From assembly GCF_001590865.1 (NCBI RefSeq), contig NZ_BBUY01000001.1, positions 557,554 through 621,553 on the forward strand: 64,000 bases of DNA, read 5' to 3'. The stretch comes from Streptomyces sp. NBRC 110611 (lineage in GTDB: Bacteria; Actinomycetota; Actinomycetes; Streptomycetales; Streptomycetaceae). Both the position numbers and the translations under genes were made by a program. Below are positions 16,138 to 26,117 of this stretch, piece after piece. The notes beneath the pieces were generated by a model. The model was given only the letters and a program-made list of their open reading frames with translations. It was not told where the DNA came from and made no database searches. The first letter of the stretch is position 1; each line of letters starts with the position of its first letter.

Positions 16138-18465
16138 ATGGGCCGAGCGGAAGCAAGACGGGCGCGGCAGGGGAGCGCCCGCCGGGCCAAACAGGCCACG
16201 AAACGGACGAAACAGCCTGGGAAGAAGTCCGGCATACGTCGCTTCTTCACCTGGAAGAAGCTCCTGGGAGCCTTCCTCGGGGTGTGCCTCCTGGGCATCC
16301 TCGGCTTCGTCGGCCTGTACCTGACGGTGGACGTGCCCAAGGTCGGCAACGAGGACGCCACCCTGCAGAGCAACATCTACCGGTACTCGGACGGCACGAT
16401 CATGGCCCGCAGGGGCGAGGTGAACCGCGAGACCGTCGCCCTGGACAAGATCCCCGAGAAGGTCCAGCACGCCTTCGTCGCCGCCGAGAACAAGACCTTC
16501 TACACCGACTCCGGCGTCGACCTGAAGGGCACCGCCCGCGGCATCCTCAACACCCTCATGGGCAAGGGCAAGCAGGGCGGTTCGACGATCACGCAGCAGT
16601 ACGTGAAGAACTACTACCTCACCCAGGAGCAGACGGTCAGCCGCAAGCTCCAGGAGATCGTGATCTCGCTCAAGGCCGACAACAAGTACGACAAGGACGA
16701 CATCCTCGCCGGCTACCTCAACACCAGCTTCTACGGGCGCAACGCCTACGGCATCCAGGCCGCGGCGCACGCGTACTACGGCGTCGACGTCGACAAGCTG
16801 ACCGTCTCCCAGGGCGCCTACCTCGCCGCCCTGCTCCAGGCGCCGAACCAGTACGACTGGGACATCGCCAGTGAGGCCGGCAGGAAGCGCGTCCAGGAGC
16901 GCTGGGCGTACGCGCTCGACAACATGGTCGAGATGGGCTGGCTGACGCCCGAGGAGCGCAAGACCCAGAAGTTCCAGATACCGATCAAGACCAAGCCCGA
17001 CCCCGGGCTGAAGGGTCAGAGCGGCTACCTGATCAAGGCGGCCAAGGACGAGCTGATCAGCAAGGGCGTCGACGCCAAGCTCCTCGCCAGGGGCGGCTAT
17101 GACATCACCCTGGGCATCGACCGGAAGAAGCAGCAGGCGCTGGAGAAGTCGGTCAAGGAGCAGTTCACCGACGAGCTCGACCCCGACAAGCGCAAGGTCG
17201 ACCGGGACGCCCAGCTCGGCGCGACCTCGGTCGACCCGAAGACCGGCCACATCGTGGCCATGTACGGCGGCGCCGGCTACACCCAGCACTACCTGAACAA
17301 CGCCCAGCGCGAGGACTACCAGGCCGCGTCCACCTTCAAGCCGCTGATCCTCGCCGCCGCGATGGAGGGCAACGCGGTGACCCAGGACGGGCGGTTGATC
17401 ACCCCGAACACGATCTACAACGGTGACAACAAGCGCCCCGTGAAGGGCAGCACCATCCCGTACGCCCCGGAGAACGAGGACCACGTCGACTACGGGCAGA
17501 TCAGCGTCCAGAAGGCGACCGAGAAGTCCGTCAACAGCGTCTTCGCGCAGATGGGCGTGGACGCCGGGCTGGGCAACGTCAAGAAGCTCGCGGGCCGGCT
17601 CGGCATGACCGAGAAGAAGATCGACGCCACGCCCGCCATGTCCCTCGGCTCGATGGGCGCCAGTACCCAGCAGATGGCCGGTGTCTACGCGGCGTTCGCC
17701 AACCACGGCAAGGTCGTCGCCCCGGCTCTGGTCGTCGAGGCCAAGCGCACCACCCAGGACAACGTCGAGGAGAAGGTCCAGCTCAAGGACCCGATCGGCG
17801 AGCAGGTACTGGACCGCAAGACCGCCGACACGATGACGTCCGTGCTGACCGGTGTGGTCAACGAGGGCGGCACCGGCCGGCGGGTGGTCGACGCCGCCAC
17901 CGACATCGCGGGCAAGACCGGTACCTCCGACGACAACAAGTCCGCGTGGTTCGTGGGCTACACGCCCAAGCTCGTCACCGCGGTCGGTATTTTCGGCGAG
18001 GGCGCCAAGGGCAGCCAGGTCAAGCTCTACGGCGTGGGCGGTAAGGAGCGTATCGACGGCGGTTACTTCCCGGCCCTGGTCTGGTCCGACTACACCCAGT
18101 CCGCGCTGGGCTCGGACGCCGACGCCGAGTTCGAGTTGGAAACCAACCTCGGCGCCGGGGTGGCACCCCCGCCCACCACGCCGTCGAAGCCGACCCACAC
18201 CCCGTCGACGCCCCCGACGCCGACCCGGACGCCGAGCAGCACCCCGTCCCCGACCCGGACGCCGAGCAGCAGCCCGCCGAGCCCGCCCCCGTCCCCGAGC
18301 CGGACGCCGAGCAGCAGCCCACCCGTCCCGCCGACCGGTGGCACCGAGGGCGGCACGGACAGCGGCGGCACCAGCTCCGGAACGACCGGTGGCGGTGACG
18401 GCGGAACCGGCGGCCAGAGCACCGGCGGCCAGGGCGGCAGCGACAGCCTGCCGAATGTCGGCTGA
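16138..18465 (+). CDS. Class A penicillin-binding protein
   Basis: 775 residues. A basic cytoplasmic N-terminus and one membrane anchor (LLGAFLGVCLLGILGFVGLYL) precede the GT51 transglycosylase domain (FVAAENKTFY with the catalytic Glu, GGSTITQQYVKN, KLQEIVISL, GYLNTSFYGRNAYGI). The transpeptidase domain has STFK, SVN and KTGT motifs (AASTFKPL, KSVNSVFAQ, IAGKTGTSDDNKSAWFVGYTP). A long Ser/Thr/Pro-rich C-terminal tail with RTPSS repeats and a Gly-rich end are wall-spanning in appearance. It polymerises and cross-links peptidoglycan. ATG 16138 is chosen; upstream codons are not conserved in type. Confidence 0.93.
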   Translation: MGRAEARRARQGSARRAKQATKRTKQPGKKSGIRRFFTWKKLLGAFLGVCLLGILGFVGLYLTVDVPKVGNEDATLQSNIYRYSDGTIMARRGEVNRETVALDKIPEKVQHAFVAAENKTFYTDSGVDLKGTARGILNTLMGKGKQGGSTITQQYVKNYYLTQEQTVSRKLQEIVISLKADNKYDKDDILAGYLNTSFYGRNAYGIQAAAHAYYGVDVDKLTVSQGAYLAALLQAPNQYDWDIASEAGRKRVQERWAYALDNMVEMGWLTPEERKTQKFQIPIKTKPDPGLKGQSGYLIKAAKDELISKGVDAKLLARGGYDITLGIDRKKQQALEKSVKEQFTDELDPDKRKVDRDAQLGATSVDPKTGHIVAMYGGAGYTQHYLNNAQREDYQAASTFKPLILAAAMEGNAVTQDGRLITPNTIYNGDNKRPVKGSTIPYAPENEDHVDYGQISVQKATEKSVNSVFAQMGVDAGLGNVKKLAGRLGMTEKKIDATPAMSLGSMGASTQQMAGVYAAFANHGKVVAPALVVEAKRTTQDNVEEKVQLKDPIGEQVLDRKTADTMTSVLTGVVNEGGTGRRVVDAATDIAGKTGTSDDNKSAWFVGYTPKLVTAVGIFGEGAKGSQVKLYGVGGKERIDGGYFPALVWSDYTQSALGSDADAEFELETNLGAGVAPPPTTPSKPTHTPSTPPTPTRTPSSTPSPTRTPSSSPPSPPPSPSRTPSSSPPVPPTGGTEGGTDSGGTSSGTTGGGDGGTGGQSTGGQGGSDSLPNVG

Positions 18466-18496
18466 GACCGGCGCCCCCGCCCGGTACTGAGACAGC

Positions 18497-18534
18497 CGAA
18501 GGCGCCCGGAGCAGATCCGCTCCGGGCGCCTTCG
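18497..18534. terminator. Terminator between penicillin-binding protein and catalase genes
   Basis: CGAAGGCGCCCGGAGC / GCTCCGGGCGCCTTCG is a perfect 16-bp stem with a 6-nt loop, placed between convergent genes and usable in both directions. Confidence 0.9.
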
Positions 18535-18608
18535 CACATCGTGCGCCGGGTAGCGCCGGCGGACGCCTAGCCCCCGCTAGGGCAGGAGCAGCCCCCACCC
18601 ACGGACGC

Positions 18609-20072
18609 CTAGCCCCCGTTCACCTTCTTGGCGATCCGGTCGCCGATGTTCTTGTCGATATTGCGCCAGTACTGCAGCGCGCGCTCCAGCACCGGCGCGC
18701 TGACGCCGTTGAGCAGATGGCCGGAGACGTTGTCGACCAGGCGGTCGCGGGCGGCGTCGTCGAGGACGTTGCGGACCATGGTGCCCGGCTGGCCCCAGTC
18801 GTCGTCGTCCCGGCGCAGCGTGTAGGCGTTACGGACCATCTCGCCCGCGGTCTCCCAGCCGGCGGCCGGGTCGAACTGGTCGGCGCCGGCGGCCGGCCCG
18901 CCGTAGGAGTTCGGTGCATACGGCCGGCCCGTCCGAGCCGGGTCGAAGCGCATCGGGCCGTCCTTGGCGTACGAGTGCACCGGCACATGCGGCCGGTTCG
19001 GCGGTAGCTGGGCGTAGTTCGGGCCGATGCGGTACCGGTGGGTGTCCGGGTAGGAGAAGATCCGGCCCAGCAGCATCTTGTCCGGCGAGACGCTGACGCC
19101 CGGAATCAGGTTCGCGGGCTCGAACGCGGCCTGCTCGATGTGGATGAAGTAGTCGTCGGGGTTCTGGTTGAGGGTCATCCGGCCGACCTCGATCAGCGGG
19201 TAGTCGCCGTGCGGCCACACCTTGGTCAGGTCGAACGGGTTGAAGTGATAGTCCGCCGCGTCCTCGAAGGGCATGATCTGCACATACAGCGTCCAGGACG
19301 GGTGGTTGCCGCCCTCGATCGCCTCGTACAGATCGCGCCGGTGGATGTCGGCGTCGGTGCCGGCGAGCCGGTCGGCCTCCTCCTGGGTGAGGAAGTCGAT
19401 CCCCTGGTCGGTCTTGAAGTGGTACTTGACCCAGAAGCGCTCACCGCCCTCGTTGATCCACATGTAGGTGTGGGAGCCGTAGCCGTTCATGTGGCGGTAC
19501 GTCTTGGGGATGCCGCGGTCGCCCATCAGCCATGTGACCATGTGCGCGGACTCCGGGGACAGCGTCCAGAAGTCCCACTGCATGTCGTTGTCGCGCAGGC
19601 CGTTGTCCGGCCGCCGCTTCTGGGAGCGGATGAAGTCCTGGAACTTGATCGTGTCGCGGACGAAGAAGATCGGGGTGTTGTTGCCGACGAGGTCGTAGTT
19701 GCCGACCTCCGTGTAGAACTTGAGCGCGAAACCGCGCGGGTCGCGCCAGGTGTCCGGGCTGCCCTGCTCACCGGCCACGGTCGAGAACCGGGCCAGCATG
19801 TCGGTCTTCTTGCCGGGCTGGAAGACGATCGCCTTGGTGAACTGGCTGACGTCGTGGGTGACCTCGAAGGTGCCGTACGCGCCCGCTCCCTTCGCGTGCA
19901 CCACCCGCTCGGGGACCCGTTCGCGGTTGAACTGGGCCATCTTCTCGATCAGGTAGTGGTCGTGCAGGAGGATCGGGCCGTCGCGGCCGACGGTGAGCGA
20001 GTGCTCGTCGCTGTCCACCGGGACCCCGGCGTTGTTCGTCGTACGCGGCACATCGTGGGCGGTGCTGGTCAT
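18609..20072 (-). CDS. katA: Monofunctional haem catalase
   Basis: 487 residues, small-subunit clade size. The catalytic His is in [12 protein letters not shown], the Asn in [11 protein letters not shown], and the proximal haem-binding Tyr in [14 protein letters not shown]. It dismutates H2O2 in the cytoplasm. ATG 20072 begins [14 protein letters not shown], typical of the streptomycete enzyme. The ribosome binding site lies inside a 14-bp palindrome. A Fur/CatR-like palindrome is found at 20130-20144, but no catR gene is adjacent. The gene symbol is by analogy. Confidence 0.93.
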   Translation of the reverse strand: MTSTAHDVPRTTNNAGVPVDSDEHSLTVGRDGPILLHDHYLIEKMAQFNRERVPERVVHAKGAGAYGTFEVTHDVSQFTKAIVFQPGKKTDMLARFSTVAGEQGSPDTWRDPRGFALKFYTEVGNYDLVGNNTPIFFVRDTIKFQDFIRSQKRRPDNGLRDNDMQWDFWTLSPESAHMVTWLMGDRGIPKTYRHMNGYGSHTYMWINEGGERFWVKYHFKTDQGIDFLTQEEADRLAGTDADIHRRDLYEAIEGGNHPSWTLYVQIMPFEDAADYHFNPFDLTKVWPHGDYPLIEVGRMTLNQNPDDYFIHIEQAAFEPANLIPGVSVSPDKMLLGRIFSYPDTHRYRIGPNYAQLPPNRPHVPVHSYAKDGPMRFDPARTGRPYAPNSYGGPAAGADQFDPAAGWETAGEMVRNAYTLRRDDDDWGQPGTMVRNVLDDAARDRLVDNVSGHLLNGVSAPVLERALQYWRNIDKNIGDRIAKKVNGG

Positions 20073-20073
20073 C

Positions 20074-20087
20074 GGAGGAATTCCTCC
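20074..20087. promoter_or_regulatory. 14-bp palindrome covering the katA ribosome binding site
   Basis: GGAGGAATTCCTCC is a perfect palindrome immediately upstream of the katA ATG. In the mRNA, GGAGG can pair with CCTCC across a 4-nt AATT loop, which would hide the Shine-Dalgarno sequence. Whether this 5-bp stem matters in vivo is unknown. Confidence 0.4.
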
Positions 20088-20129
20088 CATTTCGACAGGC
20101 GTGGACGGGATGCAAGGGGATAGGGCGAT

Positions 20130-20144
20130 GGGATAATAAGTCCC
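20130..20144. promoter_or_regulatory. Fur/CatR-like operator candidate of katA
   Basis: GGGATAATAAGTCCC, an AT-rich interrupted palindrome about 60 nt upstream of the katA start, is in strong contrast to the GC-rich surroundings. Streptomyces catalase genes are commonly repressed by the Fur-family CatR (established). The match to a CatR box is judged by eye only. Confidence 0.4.
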
Positions 20145-20192
20145 TTTTGTCCACCCAAGCAGTCAACGCCTCCGACGGCATGTCGGCAAGAG

Positions 20193-20224
20193 TTGGACCC
20201 CATCTGGTCTCAGACGGGGTCCAA
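20193..20224. terminator. Hairpin downstream of the phosphatase gene
   Basis: TTGGACCCCATCTG / CAGACGGGGTCCAA form a 14-bp stem with one mismatch and a 4-nt loop, about 70 nt after the phosphatase stop. There is no T-tract. It probably terminates leftward transcription and insulates katA. Confidence 0.55.
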
Positions 20225-20289
20225 TATGTGGGACGGGTTATGGGGGACGGGGTTATGTGGGACGAGCAGGGGAGGCGGCGCGCCCGGCG

Positions 20290-21360
20290 TCAGCGGCGCG
20301 GCGCCCCCGACGGCATGGTCAGCTCGAACCAGACGACCTTGCCCATGCTCAGACGGGTCGCGCCCCAGCGCCGGGCCATCCGGTTGACGAGGTACAGGCC
20401 CCGCCCGCCCTCGTCCGACGGCCGCGCCTGACGCAGCCGCGGCAGCTGCGGAACGTCGTCCCCGACCTCGCAGCGCAGTACGTCCGTGCGCAGCAACCGC
20501 AGCGTGATCGGCCGCTCCGCATACCGCACCGCATTCGTCACCACCTCGCTGACCAGCAGCTCCAGCTGGTCGCTCAGCTCCTCCAGACCCCAGCGGGCCA
20601 GCGCCCGCCGGGCCAGCCGGCGCGCCTGCCGGGCCGTCTCCGCCTTCGGGTCCAGATACCAGTACGCGACATCGCTCGGCGCGATCCCGTCGAACCGGGC
20701 CGCCAGCAGTGCGATGTCGTCATCGCGGTCGCCGGGCCCCAGCATGTCCAGCACCTCGTCGCACAGCGGCTCCAGCGGCGGCGGGTTGGGGCCGGTCAGC
20801 CGGGCCGTCTCCGCCAGCCGCTCCCGCAGCTGCTCGATACCGGTCCACACGTCCCGGATCCGCGACTCGACCAGACCGTCGGTGTACAGCACCAGCGTGG
20901 CGCCCTCCGGGGCGTCCAGCTCCACCGCCTCGAAGTCCACCCCGCCGACCCCGATCGGCGCCCCCGACGGCACCCGCAGCACCTCGGCGCGCCCGCCGCG
21001 GTGCAGCATCACCGGCGGCGGATGCCCCGCGTTGGCGATCGTGATCCGGTGCGCCACCGGGTCGTACACCGCGTACATGCAGGTCGCCATGCGGTCCGTG
21101 CCCAGCCGCTGGGCCTGCTCGTCGAGGTGGTGCAGTACCTCCTGCGGCGGCAGGTCGAGCCCCGCCAGGGTCTGTGCGGTGGTCCGCAGCTGGCCCATGA
21201 TCGCCGCCGAGGTCATCGAGTGACCCATGACGTCGCCGACCACCAGCGCCACCCGGCTGCCCGGCAGCGGAATCGCGTCGTACCAGTCGCCGCCGACCCG
21301 GGCCGTCTCGGCGGCCGGCAGATACCGGCTGGCCAGCCGCACCCCGGTGGGCTGCGGCAC
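20290..21360 (-). CDS. SpoIIE phosphatase plus HATPase module (3' part of a broken gene)
   Basis: 356 residues. The PP2C/SpoIIE domain has GGDWYDAIPL near residue 24, VVGDVMGHSM, NAGHPPP and LYTDGLVESR. A C-terminal anti-sigma-type HATPase (LVSEVVTNAVRYA, DEGGRGLYLVN, KVVWFELTMPSGA) follows. Homologous proteins start with PAS/GAF domains and have a linker before PQPTGVRLASRYLP. Here that linker is missing, and the frame only begins at a GTG (21360) inside the upstream gene, with no good ribosome binding site. The catalytic domains are intact, so a truncated enzyme could still be made. Confidence 0.65.
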   Translation of the reverse strand: MPQPTGVRLASRYLPAAETARVGGDWYDAIPLPGSRVALVVGDVMGHSMTSAAIMGQLRTTAQTLAGLDLPPQEVLHHLDEQAQRLGTDRMATCMYAVYDPVAHRITIANAGHPPPVMLHRGGRAEVLRVPSGAPIGVGGVDFEAVELDAPEGATLVLYTDGLVESRIRDVWTGIEQLRERLAETARLTGPNPPPLEPLCDEVLDMLGPGDRDDDIALLAARFDGIAPSDVAYWYLDPKAETARQARRLARRALARWGLEELSDQLELLVSEVVTNAVRYAERPITLRLLRTDVLRCEVGDDVPQLPRLRQARPSDEGGRGLYLVNRMARRWGATRLSMGKVVWFELTMPSGAPRR

Positions 21361-22723
21361 CGATCACCCGCCGACGGCCCCGCAGCGGCGCCAGGATCAC
21401 CCGGTGCCCGCCGGGCAGCCGCGGATCCGGCCCCAGCAGCTCCGGCAGCGCGGTACGCGCCGCCTGCGCCTCACCGAACAGCGGCCGGACGCCCCGCAGC
21501 ACCTCCGCCAGCGGACCGCCCGGCCGCACCTCGGCCAGCTCCGCCGCGCTGCCGCCCATCGCCGGCCCGAGGTCCGGCTGTGCGGGCAGTACGGGCAGCC
21601 GCACGCCGTTGGTGTCCGGCTCCTCCGGGATCCGGTCGGTGCGCCGCAGCCGCAGCACCACCGGCCCGGTCGGCCGCTCGTCGCCCACCGGCAGCGGATC
21701 CCGCAGGTACACCAGGATCGCGTCGGCGAACGTCGGCACCGTGGCCCGGCACAGGCCCAGCACGATCTCGTCCAGGTCGATACCCCGGGCGATCCGCCGG
21801 GTCGCCGCCCCGATGAACCGCAGCCGGTCCCCGCCCGCCTGCCGGGCCGCCGCCACCTCGGCGCTCTCGCCCGGATGCGCCGAGCGCGCCGGAGGCGGCG
21901 GCAGCGGGGCGGACGACAGGCCCTCCGGAGGACCGGCGGGTGCCGGCACCTGGGCCCCGGCACTCCCGCCGCGCGTCCGTCCCGCGTCCTCGTTCCGTGT
22001 CCGCCCGGCGTCCTCGTTCCGTGTCCGTCCGGGGCCCTCGTTGTTCCGGGACCGGCCGGTGCCGCCCTCGCCCGCCGGCGCCTGCCCCGGAACCCCCGGG
22101 CCCGGCTCGCCGCCGTGCGGCCGCGACCGCTGGACGTCCTCCTCCCGCGCCCGGCCGACGCCGCCGCCGGGCGGGTGCGGACGCTGCCCGCGGTGCGGCT
22201 CCTCGCCGGGATCGGGCGCCTCGACGCGGTTCACCGCACCCTGCGCCATCCGCCGCCCGGCCCGGGCCGACTCCCGCCCCGCCTCCGGCACGCCGCCCGG
22301 CCGCCCGCTCGCCGGCATGGCCACCTCCCCGTGTGAGTCACCGCCGTACGTGCTCCCGTAGGCCTCGCCGTACGGAAGGGCGGCATCGTCGCGAGCCGCA
22401 CCGTGGTCCGCGGGCGGCTCGGCACCGGTGTGGTCCGCCTGATCCGCACGGTCCGCGTGCTGCCCGGCACGGCCGGCCGGCGGGCCCGCCGAGGCCGTGA
22501 CGGCGGCACCCGCCAGGCCGAGGTCGTCACCGCCGCGCACCGCGAAGCCGCTGCCGGGCGACGGGGCGAACCCGGTCGCGCCCGGCTGCTGCCGCAGGGC
22601 ACTGCGCGGGTCGGGGACCGCGCCGAGCGGCGCCGTCCCGCCCGGTCCCCGCGCGGGGGACGCCGAGGGCGCGGCGGTCGATGCCGACCGCCGCGATTCG
22701 TGGGAGGTGGGGTGCTCCGTCAC
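21361..22723 (-). pseudogene. GAF-containing 5' part of SpoIIE phosphatase gene, deletion and frameshift
   Basis: GTG 22723 begins TEHPTSHESRRS. A long disordered Gly/Pro/Arg-rich N-terminus with RTRNEDAG repeats is followed by a GAF-like domain (ARGIDLDEIVLGLCRATVPTF to RVILAPLRGRRRVIG). Immediately after VIG (near 21362) the frame no longer encodes the expected linker helix (of the type ALTLLR...LQRTMLP). The next recognisable sequence, PQPTGVRLASRYLP, is in another frame. About 50 codons appear deleted. The frame stays open by chance to 20720, giving a meaningless Arg/Gly-rich tail. Confidence 0.6.
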
Positions 22724-22813
22724 GCGTGGGATTCCATCCGTCCGGGGCTGCGCGCCCGACACGCCGCGTTCCGGGCGCGTCGCCCGTACGGGGCGCGCCC
22801 GACGCGCTGCGTC

Positions 22814-23497
22814 TCAGGCGCGTCGCAGGTGCAGAAAGAGCTGGATCTCGGGTGGTACGTCCGTACTCGCCGGGGCATATGCGTACGCGTCCTCCCCGAC
22901 GACGTCGAATCCCGCGTCGCACACGACCCGGCGCAGGTCGTCCCGCAGGTAACCCGATACCCGGATCGAGTTGCCCAGGAACGGAATCGTGAAGTCGTCC
23001 ACATCCGCCTCGACCATCGACAGGGCCAGCAGCCCCTCAGGACGTAGCAGATCATGCAGCAGGGCCAGTGCGTAAGGGATTTCCGCACGGGGCAGCATCA
23101 GCAGGGAGAAAAAAGCCGCTATTCCGTCGAAAGAGCCGGGGCCGCCGAGCCGGCCGCCGCGCAGATCGGCGAGATCCAGTCGGTGGAACTCGGCTCCCGG
23201 AGCATTGTCGCGGGCCAGCTTCACCATCGAAGGGGAGAGATCGATCCCCACGACGCGGTGCCCGGCCTCCGACAGTTGACGGGCCGTCGGCAGGCCCGTA
23301 CCGCACCCGACGTCGAGTATCCGCGAGCCGGCGGGCAGCGCACCGGCCAGCCAGGCGCCCGAAGCGAGCTGGCCCTCCTTGTGCGGGAAGGCGTCGTCGT
23401 ACCGGTCGCCGATCGCGTCGAACGCCTCGGCCTGCCCGGCCCGGTCCAGCGCTAACCGGCTCAGGCCCTCATATGCGTCGTAGCTAGTCGCCCTCAC
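22814..23497 (-). CDS. Class I SAM-dependent methyltransferase
   Basis: 227 residues. Motif I RILDVGCGTGLPTARQL, acidic motif II VVGIDLSPSMVKLAR and motif III-like FDGIAAFFSLLMLPRAEIP are present, with a C-terminal region ending PPEIQLFLHLRRA. The substrate is unknown. GTG 23497 follows AGGAGGAG about 6 nt upstream. It is transcribed in the same direction as the broken SpoIIE phosphatase gene 90 nt downstream, a pairing that suggests an ancestral operon. Confidence 0.85.
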   Translation of the reverse strand: MRATSYDAYEGLSRLALDRAGQAEAFDAIGDRYDDAFPHKEGQLASGAWLAGALPAGSRILDVGCGTGLPTARQLSEAGHRVVGIDLSPSMVKLARDNAPGAEFHRLDLADLRGGRLGGPGSFDGIAAFFSLLMLPRAEIPYALALLHDLLRPEGLLALSMVEADVDDFTIPFLGNSIRVSGYLRDDLRRVVCDAGFDVVGEDAYAYAPASTDVPPEIQLFLHLRRA

Positions 23498-23724
23498 GAC
23501 CTCGCTCCTCCTGCGACCGCCGGCCGCGGCCAAGCTCGTTTTTCCGTTCTGGAGTTGCGCCTGTGCAGTCTTGCGGAGGACGATCCTACGTTTGAAGACC
23601 CATGGCGCAGCAAGGGGGCTCGGCCCCGCTTCCCCCGGCGGGAAACAGCGTCACCCATAGGCGCACCTTTCCATGGTTCGCCTCCTTCACTCCCCCTTCA
23701 CTCCCCCCGTTTCACTTCACACCC

Positions 23725-24495
23725 TCACGACCGCAAACGATCCGGTGCGCGGTCCCAGCCCTCCGGCAGCTGTGGGATGCCCCAGGCCGGATCCGGCCGC
23801 CAGTCCTCCCAGCCGTCCACGAACGGGCTCCGCCAGGCCGTGATCTGTGCGATCGCGGCCCGGCCGGCGGACCTGACCTCGGCGGCCTGGGCCGGCGACA
23901 TCAGTCCGTCCTGCTGCGCCTGCGCGAACTCGTCCTCGTCCCGCCACTCCCAGCGCCGGTCCGGGTAGACGCAGATGTCGAGAAAGTGGTCCTCGGAGTC
24001 GATCCCGCCGGCCCAACGGCGGCGCGGCTCCTCCAGATTGACGTACCAGTTCTTGAACTGCCACCCGCGCTCCCAGAACAACCACACCGACCAGGGATCG
24101 CCGGGCCGCGCCAGCTTCAGCACACCCGCCCCGAACCACTCGCCGCGGGTGGTCCGGCGGGGCTTGGTGTAGCGGGTGGACAGCGGCTCGCGGTGCACGG
24201 GCGTACCGTCGGCCAGCACCGGACGGATACACGGGGTGCCGGGTGCCATCCACACCACGAGCAGCTCCTCGGTGTCCTGCACCACCGTCATCGGCCGGCA
24301 GATGTGGAACTGCCGCCGGTCGGCGTTGTCCCGATAGCGCCACAGAATGTGCTCCCCCACGACCCAGCGCCCGTCCGCCGTACCGCCCTCCGCCGTACCG
24401 GCGGCTTCCTCCACGTCCCCCGATTCCCCAGATTCCCCCGATTCAGCCGATTCCGCCGTGCTGCCTTCCGCTGTGCCCACCATGTCCGCTGTCAT
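23725..24495 (-). CDS. DUF402 domain protein (FomD-like)
   Basis: 256 residues. An acidic low-complexity N-terminus with repeated Ala/Glu/Ser-Gly residues (about 1-45) precedes the DUF402 fold: HILWRYRDNADRRQFHICRPMTVVQD, then LFWERGWQFKNWYVNLEEPRRR and the metal-binding DSEDHFLDICVYPDRRWEWRDEDEF. Characterised relatives (FomD, Ntdp) hydrolyse nucleoside di- or triphosphates or CMP-phosphonate conjugates; the substrate here cannot be told. The start is ATG 24495 or 24483; no clear ribosome binding site. Confidence 0.85.
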   Translation of the reverse strand: MTADMVGTAEGSTAESAESGESGESGDVEEAAGTAEGGTADGRWVVGEHILWRYRDNADRRQFHICRPMTVVQDTEELLVVWMAPGTPCIRPVLADGTPVHREPLSTRYTKPRRTTRGEWFGAGVLKLARPGDPWSVWLFWERGWQFKNWYVNLEEPRRRWAGGIDSEDHFLDICVYPDRRWEWRDEDEFAQAQQDGLMSPAQAAEVRSAGRAAIAQITAWRSPFVDGWEDWRPDPAWGIPQLPEGWDRAPDRLRS

Positions 24496-24628
24496 GAGCG
24501 AATTTTAGTGGCGCCCCAAGACGCGCGCCGTGATATGGACCGCACCCACCGTTACGAGCGGGATAACGCGCCCCCACCGCGCTGTTACGGCTTGGTGGAG
24601 GCGCGTGCGTACGCCCGTACGTACTTAC

Positions 24629-26023
24629 TTACGGCCGCGTCATCCGCAGCACATCCAGCGCCGCGTCCAACTGCTCCTCGGTCAGCAGCCCGCGCTCCAT
24701 ATACCCGCCCTCGACGACCACCTGACGGATCGTCTTCCGCTCGGCGAGCGACCGCTTCGCCACCTTCGCCGCCTCCTCGTACCCGAGGTACTTGTTCAGC
24801 GGTGTCACCACCGACGGCGACGACTCCGCGTACTCCCGGGCCCGTTCCGTATTCGCGGTGATCCCGTCGACCGTACGGTCCGCCAGCAGCCGCGCCACAT
24901 TCCCGAGCAGCCGAATGGACTCCAGCACATTCCGCGCGATGACCGGCAGCATCACATTCAGTTCGAAATTGCCGGACGCCCCCGCCGCCGCCACCGTCGC
25001 ATCATTTCCGGTGACCTGCGCCGCCACCATCAGCACCGCCTCCGGAATCACCGGGTTGACCTTCCCCGGCATGATCGACGACCCCGGCTGGAGGTCGGGC
25101 AGGTTGATCTCGGCCAAGCCCGTCCGCGGTCCGGAAGCCATCCACCGCAGGTCATTCGCGATCTTCGTCAGCGCCACCGCGATCGTCCGCAGCTGCCCGC
25201 TGGTCTCGACGATCCCGTCCCGCGCCCCCTGCGCCTCGAAGTGGTTGCGCGCCTCCGTCAGCGGCAGCCCGGTCGCCCGCGCCACTTCGGTGATCACCGC
25301 AACCGAGAACCCCGGCGGCGTATTGATCCCCGTCCCCACCGCTGTACCGCCCAGCGGCAACTCCGCCAGCCGCGGCAACGAACTCCGCAGCCGCTCGACG
25401 CCGTACCGCACCTGCGCCGCGTACCCCCCGAACTCCTGCCCCAACGTCACCGGCGTCGCATCCATCAAATGCGTCCGCCCCGACTTCACGACCCCCGCGA
25501 ATTCCTCGGCCTTCCGCTCCAGCGCCTCCGCCAGATGCTCCAGCGCGGGAATCAGGTCGTGAAGAACGGCCGAAGTCGCCGCGATATGAATCGACGACGG
25601 AAACACATCATTCGACGACTGACTCGCATTGACATGGTCGTTCGGATGCACAGCCCGCCCCAGCCGCTCACCGGCCAGCGTCGCGATGACCTCATTGGTA
25701 TTCATGTTCGACGACGTCCCGGACCCCGTCTGGAACACGTCTACGGGGAAATGCTCGTCCCAGTGTCCTCCCGCTACCTCCGCGGCCGCCTCTTGGATCG
25801 CCCCGGCAATGTCCTCGTCCAGCACCCCCAGCTCGGCGTTGACCTTGGCGGCCGCCCCCTTGATACGCGCCAGCGCCTCGATGTGCGCCCGCTCCAGCCG
25901 CTGCCCGGAGATCGGGAAGTTCTCCACCGCCCGCTGCGTCTGCGCCCGCCACTTCGCATGCGCGGGGACGCGCACCTCACCCATGGAGTCGTGCTCGATC
26001 CTGAAGTCACCGTTTTCGCTCAT
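24629..26023 (-). CDS. fumC: Fumarate hydratase, class II
   Basis: 464 residues, full length. Motifs: [14 protein letters not shown] near residue 99, [14 protein letters not shown], the superfamily signature [11 protein letters not shown] near residue 320, and [10 protein letters not shown]. It catalyses fumarate/malate interconversion in the TCA cycle without an iron-sulfur cluster. The start is ATG 26023 ([15 protein letters not shown]). A second, unrelated class I fumarase lies 4.5 kb away, so both isofunctional classes are present, as in other streptomycetes. Confidence 0.97.
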   Translation of the reverse strand: MSENGDFRIEHDSMGEVRVPAHAKWRAQTQRAVENFPISGQRLERAHIEALARIKGAAAKVNAELGVLDEDIAGAIQEAAAEVAGGHWDEHFPVDVFQTGSGTSSNMNTNEVIATLAGERLGRAVHPNDHVNASQSSNDVFPSSIHIAATSAVLHDLIPALEHLAEALERKAEEFAGVVKSGRTHLMDATPVTLGQEFGGYAAQVRYGVERLRSSLPRLAELPLGGTAVGTGINTPPGFSVAVITEVARATGLPLTEARNHFEAQGARDGIVETSGQLRTIAVALTKIANDLRWMASGPRTGLAEINLPDLQPGSSIMPGKVNPVIPEAVLMVAAQVTGNDATVAAAGASGNFELNVMLPVIARNVLESIRLLGNVARLLADRTVDGITANTERAREYAESSPSVVTPLNKYLGYEEAAKVAKRSLAERKTIRQVVVEGGYMERGLLTEEQLDAALDVLRMTRP

Positions 26024-26117
26024 GCTTATGACAGTGCACGCGACCGCCGATCTGTTCCCGGCGACAGCACCGCGTCACACCACTTCAACCACTTCAGCCG
26101 ATTGTTCAGCTGTTCAG

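Noticed and set aside
20720..22762. Single 680-residue fusion protein
   Set aside because: The last two thirds of the phosphatase region are read out of frame and give Arg/Gly-rich nonsense; the true phosphatase motifs are in the frame 20290-21360.
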